NCBI RefSeq assembly: GCF_027023865.1
Contig: NZ_JALVUC010000010.1
Location: forward strand, 1 to 64,000
Direction: 5' to 3'
Source of the DNA: Thermococcus sp.
GTDB lineage: Archaea > Methanobacteriota_B > Thermococci > Thermococcales > Thermococcaceae
DNA: 64,000 bases
The position numbers were made by a program, and so were the translations under genes. This document shows positions 51,709-59,962 of this stretch, one piece after another. The notes under the pieces are model-generated. The model was not told the origin of the DNA. It ran no database searches and saw nothing but the letters and a program-made list of their open reading frames with translations. Position 1 is the first letter of the stretch, and the number at the start of each line of letters is the position of its first letter.

Positions 51709-52929
51709 ATGAAACGCTCAGTAACCATCAAACTCCAGCCGAGCAAGGAGCAGGAGAAAATCCTTTTTGAGTTAGCTCAAGCCACCGCAGTAATCTGGAA
51801 CAAGCTCAATTACCAGCGTTTAAAACAATTCAAAGAATTCGGCAAGATTGATTTTAATGAAACAGAAAAGGAAGCTTATCACGAGTTCAAGGACTGGATT
51901 GGTGGTTCGACAGTCCAACAATTAGCCAGAAAGAACGCTGAAAGCTGGAGGAGCTTCTTCTCGCTCAACAAGAAGAAAAAGAGTGGAGAATTACCAGAAT
52001 GGTTCAAGCCCAAACCGCCCGGCTTTGTCAGGAAGGAAAACGGGAGGAAAATCTTCATAATTCCCCTCCGGAACGACCAGTACAGGATTACCGGGAATGT
52101 TATCGAACTGCGAAGACTTGGAAAGTTTGGAAGACTGAGGATTCAATTCAAGGGCAGAATTCACCTGAAGGGCAAGCAGGGGCGGCTTGAGATAACTTAC
52201 GACGAGGTAAAGCGGAAATGGTATGCTCACGTTAGCTTCACCGCCGAGGAGAAGCTAATCAACTGCGAGTGGGTTAGTGTTCCGAGACAACCCGTAGGAG
52301 ACCTCTCGGCGGGTATTGACTTAGGAGTAAACAACCTGATGGCCGTTTACGTTGAGAACGGTGAGAGTTTTTTGGTCAATGGAAGACCGCTGAAGAGCAT
52401 TGATTTTTACTGGCAGAAGAGAATAGCAGACTACCAGTCAGAACTCAACAAGTCTGGAGCAAAAACGAGTAGGAACCTCAAAAGAATGCACGAGAAGGCT
52501 AAACTCCAAGCCAAACACTACATCAACACTGCCATGAGACAAACTGTTGAGAGGCTTTATCGTCTCGGAGTTTCGAGGATTGTGGTTGGTTATCCTAAAG
52601 GCATAGCCCGGAACTCTGAGAAAGGCAGAAAGCAGAATTTTCTCCTCTCCCAAGTTTGGCGGTTCAATTACGTTATCAAACGTCTCAAGGAAGTCTCGGA
52701 AGAATATGGTATTCTCGTTGAGGTTGTGAACGAGGCTTTCACTTCTCAATCCTGCCCTCTCTGCGGCCAACGCCATCCTGATGGTAGGATTTTCAGGGGT
52801 TTGTTTAAGTGCTGTAGAGAGGGCGTTGTGATGAATGCGGATTTAGTTGGAGCGTTTAACATTTTAAAGAAGGTGGCAAAAACGATAACCCCGAACTTGG
52901 GTTGGTCTCTATGCCCAAGTGAGGGGTAA
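51709..52929 (+). CDS. tnpB: RNA-guided nuclease TnpB (IS605 OrfB)
   Basis: The 406-aa protein has a basic N-terminal domain starting MKRSVTIKLQPSKEQEKIL and a RuvC-like nuclease with the three acidic residues: Asp in LSAGIDLGVNN (about residue 204), Glu in VVNEAFTSQSCPLCG (about 342) and Asp in MNADLVGAFNIL (about 379). The zinc motif has CPLC, but the second pair is an adjacent CC (LFKCCREGVV) rather than C-x2-C. TnpB proteins cut DNA guided by an omega RNA made from the element's right end. The frame is intact and the catalytic residues are present, so it may be active. Confidence 0.93.
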   Translation: MKRSVTIKLQPSKEQEKILFELAQATAVIWNKLNYQRLKQFKEFGKIDFNETEKEAYHEFKDWIGGSTVQQLARKNAESWRSFFSLNKKKKSGELPEWFKPKPPGFVRKENGRKIFIIPLRNDQYRITGNVIELRRLGKFGRLRIQFKGRIHLKGKQGRLEITYDEVKRKWYAHVSFTAEEKLINCEWVSVPRQPVGDLSAGIDLGVNNLMAVYVENGESFLVNGRPLKSIDFYWQKRIADYQSELNKSGAKTSRNLKRMHEKAKLQAKHYINTAMRQTVERLYRLGVSRIVVGYPKGIARNSEKGRKQNFLLSQVWRFNYVIKRLKEVSEEYGILVEVVNEAFTSQSCPLCGQRHPDGRIFRGLFKCCREGVVMNADLVGAFNILKKVAKTITPNLGWSLCPSEG

Positions 52930-53065
52930 TTGGCCGGAGACCCGGCCAGAGGGGTTGAAGACCTGTTTTAGTTTGGGTTTTAATGAGACCCCTCAAACCT
53001 CCCCGTCCTTAACTAGGGGTTAAACCGTTGGAACCCTTCGCCCTTCACGGCGGGGAGGAGGTCAG
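52850..53065 (+). ncRNA. Putative omega RNA (reRNA) region of the TnpB element
   Basis: In IS605-type elements the guide RNA covers the tnpB 3' end and the right end and reads into flanking DNA. Here this region is GC-rich with palindromes (GGCCGGAGACCCGGCC at 52932-52947). Parts of it (ACGATAACCCC, GAGGGGTAAT, GAGACC) recur in the 413-bp copy that lacks tnpB, implying selection on the RNA or the ends. The guide would be the host sequence after GGTCAG (53066 on). Exact ends are not determined. Confidence 0.4.
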
Positions 53066-53657
53066 GTAGACCTTCTCAATGCTGTTCCATACACCCGCGG
53101 CCTGGAGTATCTGCTGGGCTGCGACGGCGGTGCCGCTTCCGGCCGCTCCAACCGCCACCTTCTTGCCCTTAAGGTCTTGGAGGGTCTTTATGTTGCTGTC
53201 GGCGCGGACAACGAACTGGATGGTCTCAGGATAGAGTGCGGCGATGCCGCGGAGCTTCTTTACGGGTTGCCCTTGAAAGCGTCCAGAACAACTCCGTTGT
53301 AGGCGTAGTAAGCGACATCGTTCTGCATGATGGCCGCCTGTGCATTCCCATCTCCTATAGCCTTGGCGTTAGAAACGCTCGCACCGCTTGTAACCGCTTT
53401 GGCGTTGATTTTTATCCCGGCCTCCTTGGCGCTGTACTGGTTGAGTATGTTCGCATAGGCCGAGCCGAGCGGATAGTAAACACCACTGGTTCCACCGGTG
53501 TAGATTGTCAAACTATAGGACTCCGTTGCGGAGCTTGTAGTACCGGTTCCGGTTCCACTCCCGCCGCCGGAGCTTGTACAACCCGCCATAACAACGGCAA
53601 AAAGCAAAACAGCAACCAACCCAAGGGTGGTTATGGTTTTCCTCCTTTTTACGCACC
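53066..53657 (-). pseudogene. TAXI-family TRAP solute-binding lipoprotein, truncated and frameshifted
   Basis: The protein starts with a lipoprotein signal (VAVLLFAVVMAGCTSSGGG). A TAXI-type binding domain follows: YSLTIYTGGTSGVYYPLGSAYANIL, SVSNAKAIGDGNAQAAIMQNDVAYYAY. One base is missing at 53261-53266 (CCG GTA expected, CCG TA seen). The next frame continues KKLRGIAALYPETIQFVVRADSNIKTLQDLKGKKVAVGAAGSGTAVAAQQILQAAGVWNSIEKVY and is then cut by the insertion sequence. About 140 C-terminal residues are missing. The exact start codon is unclear; the signal region appears to need one base less near 53646. Confidence 0.82.
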
Positions 53658-53864
53658 TCTAAACTACAACGTACATCCATGGTCGAACGACCACATTAGG
53701 ATATTGGAGTACAAATAAAGTTATATAGTTTGCGTTATCTTTCCGTAAATCTTTCGTCTAATATCAGAGTTCCTCGTTAAAAAATCGAAATAAACTATAT
53801 GAAAGTAGAACCCTGGTGGACAAAGCCTTTTAACCCCCTCCCCTTAGGTTGGGCGGGGTTGAAC

Positions 53865-54683
53865 ATGGAGGTTATAATGAGCACGAAAGTAGACCCCGCG
53901 TCGGTCAACATCGTGGAAAAACTGGTGGAGAACTTTGGCTTTAAGGAGACAGAGGAAGTCTTTGACAACAACCCCGTTTACATCAAGGGAAACATGGCGA
54001 TACTGACCACAAACGACGAGATGATATACTATGACAACCTTGATTCGGGGATAGAAAGGCAACTCGGCTTCAAACCTGAGATAATAGCCTTTGCCTCAAG
54101 ACATTCGAGCAGGCAGAAGCTCCCGGCTTTAACTGTCCACGTCACGGGCAACTGGGGAAAAGCGATGTACGGTGGGAAAGACGGGAGTTTGGCCGTAGCA
54201 GAGCCAAGGGCAATGAAGCTCGCCCTCCTTAAGATGAAAGAGTTGAACGACCTCGGCTGGACCGTCTGCTATGAGGCAACTCACCACGGGCCGAGCGAGC
54301 TTGAGGTTCCGAGCTTCTTCATCGAGATAGGTTCGAGTGAGGAGGAGTGGATGAACGATAAGGCCGGCGAAATCATTGCGGAGACGATAGTGCACGTCCT
54401 TGAGAACTACAAAAGGGCGGGCTTCCCCGTTGCCATTGGAATCGGTGGGGGGCACTATGTTCCCAAGCAGACGAAGCGGGCGCTCGAGACCGAGCTTGCC
54501 TTCAGCCACATGGCGCCGAAGTACGCGCATCCTTTAAGCAGAGAAATGCTTCTGAAGGCCATAGAGCGCACCTCTGGAAAGGTTGATGCCATATACGTTG
54601 ACTGGAGGGGTAGCAAGGGGGAAACGAGACAGATGGCAAGGAACCTCGCTGAGGAGCTTGACCTTGAGTTCATAAGAGACTGA
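53865..54683 (+). CDS. dtdA: D-aminoacyl-tRNA deacylase DtdA
   Basis: The 272-aa protein matches archaeal/plant DTD2 (GEK1). It removes D-amino acids from mischarged tRNAs. Conserved segments are [21 protein letters not shown] (about residues 78-98), [28 protein letters not shown] (about 142-169) and [19 protein letters not shown] (about 205-223), rich in His that could hold zinc. I chose ATG 53865 ([15 protein letters not shown]), consistent with the family's length and with GGCGGGG upstream; ATG 53877 is an alternative with GGAGG. It is followed by ftsZ with a separate promoter. Confidence 0.92.
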   Translation: MEVIMSTKVDPASVNIVEKLVENFGFKETEEVFDNNPVYIKGNMAILTTNDEMIYYDNLDSGIERQLGFKPEIIAFASRHSSRQKLPALTVHVTGNWGKAMYGGKDGSLAVAEPRAMKLALLKMKELNDLGWTVCYEATHHGPSELEVPSFFIEIGSSEEEWMNDKAGEIIAETIVHVLENYKRAGFPVAIGIGGGHYVPKQTKRALETELAFSHMAPKYAHPLSREMLLKAIERTSGKVDAIYVDWRGSKGETRQMARNLAEELDLEFIRD

Positions 54684-54740
54684 ACGGGCGAAATCTTTAA
54701 AGACGTTGAGCGGAATTCTAAAATCAGCTTCCTTAGCTAA

Positions 54741-54750
54741 ATTTATATAC
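54741..54750 (+). promoter_or_regulatory. TATA box for ftsZ
   Basis: ATTTATATAC lies about 55 bases before the ftsZ ATG at 54801 in an AT-rich interval (54700-54770). Confidence 0.55.
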
Positions 54751-54800
54751 TATGTTCGTACAAAGTGGGATAGGTGTTAAATTGCCCGGAGGGTGGAAGG

Positions 54801-55928
54801 ATGCTGAAGCTGATTGAAGACGCCATTGAGAGAACCGCCACAGCCCCCGATAAGGTAGCGGAGCCCCCTGCTCCGCAGACTGACATTGATGAAGAACTCA
54901 AGAGAATACTCGAGCAGATACAGGCTAAGATATACGTCGTTGGTGTGGGTGGTGCTGGGTGCAACACCATTAACAGGATGATGCAGGTGGGTATACAGGG
55001 GGCCAAGATAATAGCCGTTAACGCCGATGCCCAGGATCTCCTCAAGGTCAGCGCCCACAAAAAGATACTCATTGGTAAGGAGCTTACCCGTGGTCTTGGC
55101 GCTGGAAACAACCCGAAGATGGGTGAGGAAGCAGCTAAAGAGAACGATAGGGATATTAGGGAGGCCATCGAGGGTGCGGATATGGTCTTCATAACCTGCG
55201 GTCTCGGCGGTGGAACCGGAACCGGTGCCGCCCCAATTGTTGCAGAGATAGCCAAGAAGATGGGTGCTCTCACGGTTTCAGTGGTTACGCTTCCCTTTAC
55301 AGTTGAGGGCATTAGGAGAATAAAGAACGCCGAGTACGGCCTTGAGAGGCTCAGGAAGAACAGCGACACTGTAATAGTCATCCCGAATGACAAGCTCATG
55401 GAAGTTGCCCCGAACCTGCCGATACACATGGCCTTCAAAGTTGCTGACGAGATACTCGTCCAGGCCGTTAAGGGTATAACCGAACTCATCACCAAGCCCG
55501 GTCTGGTAAACCTTGACTTCAACGACGTTAGGGCGGTTATGAAGGACGGCGGCGTTGCTATGATAGGTATAGGCGAGAGTGACAGTGAGAAAAGGGCTTT
55601 GGAGGCGGCTCAGCAGGCATTGAACAGCCCGCTCCTTGACGTTGATATCAGCGGTGCCAAGGGTGCCCTTATAAGCATCAGTGGAAGTGATGTCAAGCTC
55701 GAGGAGGCCCAGCAGATAATTGAGCTCGTTACGAGTAAGCTCGACCCCGAGGCACAGGTCATCTGGGGCATCCAGCTCGATGAGGAGCTCAACAAGATGA
55801 TTAGAATACTCATCGTGGTTACCGGTGTCAGCTCCCCCTACGCCGTTGCTGAGGAGCAGGAGTCCAGCGGCTACTACGGTGAGGAGGGGGAGAGAAAGGT
55901 TATTAAACTCGACCTTGAGGAGCTTTGA
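54801..55928 (+). CDS. ftsZ: Cell division protein FtsZ
   Basis: The 375-aa tubulin-like GTPase forms the division ring. [15 protein letters not shown] (about residues 47-61) opens the GTP-binding domain, and the GTP-binding signature [13 protein letters not shown] lies at about 133-145. NADAQDL, the [13 protein letters not shown] segment, and the T7 loop [11 protein letters not shown] are all present. The N-terminal 40 residues form a charged extension with an AEPPAPQTD linker. The start is preceded by GGAGGGTGG. It is followed by secE after 35 bases, a known archaeal order. Confidence 0.95.
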   Translation: MLKLIEDAIERTATAPDKVAEPPAPQTDIDEELKRILEQIQAKIYVVGVGGAGCNTINRMMQVGIQGAKIIAVNADAQDLLKVSAHKKILIGKELTRGLGAGNNPKMGEEAAKENDRDIREAIEGADMVFITCGLGGGTGTGAAPIVAEIAKKMGALTVSVVTLPFTVEGIRRIKNAEYGLERLRKNSDTVIVIPNDKLMEVAPNLPIHMAFKVADEILVQAVKGITELITKPGLVNLDFNDVRAVMKDGGVAMIGIGESDSEKRALEAAQQALNSPLLDVDISGAKGALISISGSDVKLEEAQQIIELVTSKLDPEAQVIWGIQLDEELNKMIRILIVVTGVSSPYAVAEEQESSGYYGEEGERKVIKLDLEEL

Positions 55929-55963
55929 CGGCTCCCCTCTCAAAATTTAGTGGGGTGACAACT

Positions 55964-56149
55964 GTGGCAACAGTCATGGAAAAACTTAAGAGTTTCTGGG
56001 TCGAGTCTAAGAGGGTTCTAATGGTCACGAAGAAGCCGGGATGGAGAGAGTTTAAGCTCGCCGTGAAGATAACAGGGCTTGGGATGATACTCATTGGAAC
56101 CATTGGACTTATAATCCGCCTCCTCGGATACGTGTTTACCGGCTCATAG
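55964..56149 (+). CDS. secE: Preprotein translocase subunit SecE
   Basis: The 61-aa product has one C-terminal membrane helix and the SecE/Sec61-gamma pattern SFWVESKRVLMVTKKPGWREFKLAVKITGLGMILIGTIGLIIRLL. I chose GTG 55964 (MATVMEKLK) because GGGGTG is spaced six bases upstream; ATG 55976 is an alternative. With SecY and Sec61-beta it forms the protein-conducting channel. It starts the SecE-Spt5-L11 group between ftsZ and the ribosomal genes. Confidence 0.93.
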   Translation: MATVMEKLKSFWVESKRVLMVTKKPGWREFKLAVKITGLGMILIGTIGLIIRLLGYVFTGS

Positions 56150-56171
56150 CTTTCGATAGATGGTGATGCTC

Positions 56172-56630
56172 ATGGACGAGTCTAGGATATTCACAGTACG
56201 CGTCACGGTGGGTCAGGAAGAAACCACCGCAAAGCTGGTATACAGCAAGGTTAAAACGTACAATCTCCCCATTTATGCTCTACTTGCTCCATCCAAAGTT
56301 AAGGGCTATATCTTTGTGGAGGCCCCTAACAAGAGCGCCGTTGATGAGGCTATTAAAGGAATTCGGCACGCCAAGGGAACCCTTCCTGGTGAGGTTAAGT
56401 TCGAGGAGGTAGAACACTTCCTCGAGGAGAAGCCGGCTGTGAGTGGCTTCGAGCCGGGAGACATCGTTGAACTAATCGCCGGCCCGTTTAAGGGGGAGAA
56501 GGCAAAGGTCGTTAGGGTCGACGAGGGCAAGGACGAGATAGTCGTTGAGCTCGTTGGTTCAATAGTCCCGATACCGGTCACGGTGAGGGGTGAATACGTT
56601 AGACTTATAAGCAAACGTCAGAAGGAGTGA
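56172..56630 (+). CDS. spt5: Transcription elongation factor Spt5 (NusG)
   Basis: The 152-aa protein has an NGN domain (residues 1-85: [46 protein letters not shown]) and a KOW domain (about 95-150: [27 protein letters not shown]). Together with Spt4 it clamps RNA polymerase during elongation. I chose ATG 56172 (MDESRIFTV) because GGTGATGCTC precedes it. L11 follows after 24 bases. Confidence 0.95.
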   Translation: MDESRIFTVRVTVGQEETTAKLVYSKVKTYNLPIYALLAPSKVKGYIFVEAPNKSAVDEAIKGIRHAKGTLPGEVKFEEVEHFLEEKPAVSGFEPGDIVELIAGPFKGEKAKVVRVDEGKDEIVVELVGSIVPIPVTVRGEYVRLISKRQKE

Positions 56631-56654
56631 AAGAACCATTCAGAGGTGAGAAAG

Positions 56655-57146
56655 ATGGCACAAGTTGTTGAGGTGCTCGTTGAAGGAGGAAAGGCTTCAC
56701 CCGGACCGCCGCTCGGTCCTGCAATCGGTCCGCTTGGACTCAATGTTAAACAGGTCGTCGACGAGATAAACAAAGCCACCAAGGACTTCGAGGGAATGCA
56801 GGTTCCCGTTAAGATCATTGTCACCGACCCCAAGAAGAAGACCTTCGAGATCGAGGTCGGCGTCCCTCCGGTTAGCCAGCTCATTAAAAAGGAGATAGGC
56901 GCCCCGAAGGGTTCGAGTGAGACTGGCCATACCCCCGTTGGGAACCTCACAATGGAGCAGGTCATCAGGATAGCCAAAGCCAAGCAGGATCAGATGCTGG
57001 CAGCAAACCTTAAGACAGCGGCCAAGGAGGTCATAGGCACCGCACTGAGCATGGGCGTTACAGTTGAGGACAAGGACCCCCGGGAAGTTCAGGGGGAGAT
57101 TGACAAAGGTGTTTACGACGAGATTTTCGCTAACGCCGAAGAGTGA
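56655..57146 (+). CDS. rpl11: 50S ribosomal protein L11
   Basis: The 163-aa product starts [30 protein letters not shown], the L11 N-terminal signature with its proline-rich loop. It has [20 protein letters not shown] and a C-terminal RNA-binding domain ([39 protein letters not shown]). It binds the GTPase-associated 23S rRNA region. I chose ATG 56655, preceded by GAGGTGAGAAAG. A T-rich leader with a TATA box separates it from L1. Confidence 0.96.
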   Translation: MAQVVEVLVEGGKASPGPPLGPAIGPLGLNVKQVVDEINKATKDFEGMQVPVKIIVTDPKKKTFEIEVGVPPVSQLIKKEIGAPKGSSETGHTPVGNLTMEQVIRIAKAKQDQMLAANLKTAAKEVIGTALSMGVTVEDKDPREVQGEIDKGVYDEIFANAEE

Positions 57147-57153
57147 GGGAAAA

Positions 57154-57163
57154 GTTTAAAAAT
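57154..57163 (+). promoter_or_regulatory. TATA box for the L1-L10 operon
   Basis: GTTTAAAAAT lies right after the rpl11 stop, about 68 bases before rpl1. T-runs at 57168-57172 and 57185-57191 follow and may end upstream transcripts. Confidence 0.45.
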
Positions 57164-57225
57164 CCCTCTTTTTACGCATCTTTGATTTTTTTGGGCTTAA
57201 ATCAAAACCGAAAGGAGGGCTGTAA

Positions 57226-57876
57226 ATGGCCTTTGACAGGCAGAAAATCGTGGAAGCAGTGAAGGAGGCGAAGGCCCGAGCCAAGCCGCGGCACTTCACA
57301 CAGACCGTCGAGATGGCAGTCAACCTCAAGGAGATAGACCTGAAGAAGCCTGAGAACAGGTTCAAGCTTGAGGTTGTGCTGCCCCACGGTCGTGGGAAGG
57401 AGCCTAAGATTGCGGTCATCGCTGATGGTGCCGTTGCCGAGGCGGCTAAAAAGCTCGGGCTTGATGTGGTTAGTGGAGAACATCTTGAAGAGCTGGCGAA
57501 AAACCCAAGGGAAGCCAGGAAACTCGCCAAGAAGTACGACATGTTTATTGCCGCGGCTCCGTTGATGCCGAAGATCGGTAGGTACCTCGGTAGGTACCTC
57601 GGTCCGAGGAACAAGATGCCACAGGTTGTTCCACCAACAATGACAAACCTCGATCCGATCATCGCCAGGCTCAAGAGAACGGTTAAGCTGCAGCTCAAGA
57701 ACAACCCGGTTGTTCACGCGCCGATAGGAACCGAGGGCATGGACGATGAGAAGCTGACTGAGAACGCTGAGGCGGTTCTCAACGCGATCATTGGAAAGCT
57801 TGAGCGCGGTGAGAACCAAGTGAAGTCAGTGTACGTCAAGACCACCATGGGACCGGCCGTTAAGGTTGAGAGGTGA
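57226..57876 (+). CDS. rpl1: 50S ribosomal protein L1
   Basis: The 216-aa product is archaeal L1p with [26 protein letters not shown] at the start, a split alpha-beta domain, and the signature [22 protein letters not shown] (about residues 112-133). Archaeal L1 often represses its own operon by binding an rRNA-like site in its mRNA leader. The 80-base leader here could hold one, but I could not identify it with certainty. Its stop region overlaps the upstream codons of rpl10. Confidence 0.95.
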   Translation: MAFDRQKIVEAVKEAKARAKPRHFTQTVEMAVNLKEIDLKKPENRFKLEVVLPHGRGKEPKIAVIADGAVAEAAKKLGLDVVSGEHLEELAKNPREARKLAKKYDMFIAAAPLMPKIGRYLGRYLGPRNKMPQVVPPTMTNLDPIIARLKRTVKLQLKNNPVVHAPIGTEGMDDEKLTENAEAVLNAIIGKLERGENQVKSVYVKTTMGPAVKVER

Positions 57877-57881
57877 GGGAG

Positions 57882-58904
57882 ATGGCCCACGTAGCCGAGT
57901 GGAAGAAGAAGGAAGTTGAAGAGCTCACCGAGGTTATCAAGGACTATCCAGTGATAGCGCTCGTTGATGTGGCCGGCGTCCCAGCCTACCCGCTCAGCAA
58001 GATGCGTGAGAAGCTCCGTGGTAAAGCCCTTCTCCGCGTGAGCAGGAACACCCTCATCGAGCTTGCCATAAAGAGGGCCACGGAAGAGCTTAGCAACCCC
58101 GAACTTGAGAAGCTCATTGACTATATCCAGGGTGGGACTGGAATACTCGCCACAGATATGAACCCCTTCAAACTCTACAAGCTCCTTGAGGAGAGCAAGA
58201 CCCCTGCCCCTGCCAAGGCTGGCGCGGTTGCTCCTCACGACGTCGTCATCCCGGCCGGACCGACTTCACTCGCTCCGGGTCCGATCGTCGGCGAGATGCA
58301 GGCCCTTGGAATCCCAGCAAGGATTGAGAAGGGCAAGGTAAGTATACAGAAAGATTACACTGCCCTCAAGGCCGGCGAGATCATTACCGACCAGATGGCC
58401 AGAATCCTCAACGCACTCGGTGTCGAGCCGCTGGAGGTTGGCCTCAACCTACTCGCGGCCTATGAGGATGGTATAGTTTACACTCCAGAAGTCCTTGCGA
58501 TCGATGAGAACGAGTACATCAACATGCTCCAGCGGGCATATACCCACGCGTTCAACCTATCGGTCAACACAGCCTACCCGACGAGCCAGACCATTGAGGC
58601 CATCATCCAGAAGGCCTTCTTTGGAGCGAAGAACGTTGCCGTCGAGGCTGGTTACGTCACACCTGAGACCGTCGAGGAGGTCTTTGGCAGGGCGCTCCGT
58701 GCCGTCCTGCTCATAGCACAGAACCTGCCTGAGGAGCTGCTTGACGAGAAGACCAAAGAGCTTTTAAACGCTCAGGCACAAATGGCAGTTGCCACAGCCT
58801 CTCAGCCGGCTGAAGAGAAGGTTGAGGAGGCGGAGGAAGAGGAAGAAGAGGAGGAAGCCAGCGAAGAGGACGCGCTCGCGGGGCTGGGTGCCCTCTTCGG
58901 CTGA
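57882..58904 (+). CDS. rpl10: 50S ribosomal protein L10 (P0)
   Basis: The 340-aa product is archaeal P0. The N-terminal rRNA-binding domain starts [20 protein letters not shown], a long spine helix region binds the P1 dimers ([24 protein letters not shown]), and the acidic hinge ends in [17 protein letters not shown], the same tail as L12. I chose ATG 57882, with GTGAGGGAG just upstream; GTG 57873 is in frame. It is six bases after the rpl1 stop and followed by rpl12. Confidence 0.95.
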   Translation: MAHVAEWKKKEVEELTEVIKDYPVIALVDVAGVPAYPLSKMREKLRGKALLRVSRNTLIELAIKRATEELSNPELEKLIDYIQGGTGILATDMNPFKLYKLLEESKTPAPAKAGAVAPHDVVIPAGPTSLAPGPIVGEMQALGIPARIEKGKVSIQKDYTALKAGEIITDQMARILNALGVEPLEVGLNLLAAYEDGIVYTPEVLAIDENEYINMLQRAYTHAFNLSVNTAYPTSQTIEAIIQKAFFGAKNVAVEAGYVTPETVEEVFGRALRAVLLIAQNLPEELLDEKTKELLNAQAQMAVATASQPAEEKVEEAEEEEEEEEASEEDALAGLGALFG

Positions 58905-58980
58905 ACTTTCCATTTCCCTCGTATCCCTGAATAAATCGTGTAGAATGGATGAAAAATGAAGATGATTGGAGGTGCAAAAA

Positions 58981-59295
58981 ATGGAGTATGTGTATGCCGC
59001 TCTGCTGCTCCACGCTGCTGGTAAGGAGATAACCGAAGAGAACCTTAAGGCCGTTCTTGAGGCCGCTGGTGTTAGCGTCGACGAAGCAAGGATTAAGGCC
59101 CTCGTTGCAGCCCTTGATGGCGTCAACATCGACGAGGTCATTGAGAAGGCCGCTATGCCGGTTGCCGCCCCGGTTGCCGTTGCAGCCACTCCGGTTGCCG
59201 AGGCCCCGGCTGAGGCTGCTGAGGAAGAGGAGGAAGAAGAGGAAGAGGAGAAGGAAGAGGAGGCTCTCGCCGGTCTCGGCGCCCTCTTCGGCTGA
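58981..59295 (+). CDS. rpl12: 50S ribosomal protein L12 (P1)
   Basis: The 104-aa acidic protein has the N-terminal dimerisation domain [31 protein letters not shown], an Ala/Pro/Val-rich hinge (about residues 60-80), a run of glutamates and the conserved LAGLGALFG tail that recruits translation factors. The GGAGGTGCAAAAA site precedes the ATG. The 77-base gap after rpl10 is AT-rich. The gene ends 20 bases before the palindromic repeat next to tRNA-Arg. Confidence 0.96.
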   Translation: MEYVYAALLLHAAGKEITEENLKAVLEAAGVSVDEARIKALVAALDGVNIDEVIEKAAMPVAAPVAVAATPVAEAPAEAAEEEEEEEEEEKEEEALAGLGALFG

Positions 59296-59314
59296 ACCCT
59301 CTTCCCTTTTCTTT

Positions 59315-59611
59315 CAAACTTTGCTTTGCAAAGTTTGATCAAAGTTTGTGGTTCCTCTTAACTCTCCAGTTTGAGAGGGGTTCCTTTGAAAACGCTGGAT
59401 CTAATCCTGAATTCCGCTTTATTGGTTTGCGTTTTAACGGGAGTTCAATTTTAACCGACGCCCTCCGGGCGTCAAAGGATGGGAACTCTTTGAGTGGAGC
59501 ATTAATGAAGGAATTCACACCTAAGACAGCTCGTAAAAGAGAATCCCATTGTGCCTTAGCATCTCAAAAAGAACCACGAGCCTTGATCAAACTTCGCGCA
59601 GGTGAAGTTTG
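59315..59611. repeat. 297-bp palindromic non-coding repeat
   Basis: The left hairpin CAAACTTTGC/GCAAAGTTTG (59315-59337) is followed by ATCAAAGTTTGTGGTTC. The right hairpin CAAACTTC/GAAGTTTG (59588-59611) is preceded by GAACCACGAGCCTTGAT. These ends are inverted repeats of each other. A central hairpin GACGCCC/GGGCGTC lies at 59457-59473. No ORF of note is present. The right tip lies 5 bases from the CCA of tRNA-Arg. It is related to the block at 47514-48256. Confidence 0.82.
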
Positions 59612-59616
59612 TTTTC

Positions 59617-59692
59617 TGGCGGGCCCGGCGGGATTCGAACCCGCGGATACCGGCTCCGAAGGCCGGCGCCATGTCCCCTAGGCTACGGGCCC
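59617..59692 (-). tRNA. tRNA-Arg (anticodon TCG)
   Basis: On the minus strand the acceptor GGGCCCG (59692-59686) pairs with CGGGCCC, followed by G and encoded CCA (59619-59617). The loop CTTCGGA between GCCGGC and GCCGGT gives anticodon TCG. The T-arm is GCGGG TTCGAAT CCCGC. It is convergent with rpl12 and separated from it by the palindromic repeat. Confidence 0.94.
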
Positions 59693-59767
59693 ACGGGGGT
59701 AGTTAACCTAGGTCTTTACATAAAGGTTACGGTGAGAAATGAATCCAAGACTGAAAGAGAGAAAAAG

Positions 59768-59962
59768 CTAGACTCTCCTTCTTATGAGTAGGAGAAGAGA
59801 AAAGAGCATCAGAACATCGACGCGCATATTACCTTTTTCTTGGACCCCCTTAATAGGTATTCTGATTCCAAAGTTGGTCTCCCATAAAGTGCCCTGAGAC
59901 ACCAGAATAAGAAAAAAACATGCTATGAGGACTCCCTGGAACCATGCCTGCTTAAAGAGTTT
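59768..59962 (-). CDS. Possible small membrane protein
   Basis: An open minus-strand frame directly downstream of the helical-repeat gene encodes KLFKQAWFQGVLIACFFLILVSQG, a soluble linker, and a hydrophobic C-terminus VLMLFSLLLLIRRRV. Two membrane segments with a basic tail are plausible for a real product. There is no ATG or GTG at the expected place, only an internal ATG giving 17 residues. I list it with low confidence; it may be a fragment or a chance frame. Confidence 0.25.
   Translation of the reverse strand, partial: KLFKQAWFQGVLIACFFLILVSQGTLWETNFGIRIPIKGVQEKGNMRVDVLMLFSLLLLIRRRV

Larger units (their letters stand above)
51595..53065 (+). mobile_element. IS605-type insertion sequence with tnpB only
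   Basis: The 1471-bp element begins ATTTTTCTTTTACAAGCCTCG right after TTAC (51591-51594). A left-end hairpin CGCCC-TTCG-GGGCG lies at 51614-51627. It ends CGGGGAGGAGGTCAG at 53065, after an imperfect right-end hairpin near 53039-53052. It carries tnpB and no tnpA, so it needs a Y1 transposase from elsewhere to move. The boundaries were set by comparison with the 413-bp copy, whose target site can be reconstructed. It sits between the remains of a TRAP permease gene and its binding-protein gene. Confidence 0.9.

Noticed and set aside
53236-53718. 160-codon plus-strand frame opposite the TAXI binding protein
   Set aside because: The minus strand has a lipoprotein signal and TAXI motifs. The plus frame shows no recognisable domain.
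58764-59342. 192-codon serine-rich minus-strand frame opposite rpl10 and rpl12
   Set aside because: The serine and alanine runs are the complement of the glutamate and alanine codons of the L10/L12 acidic tails.
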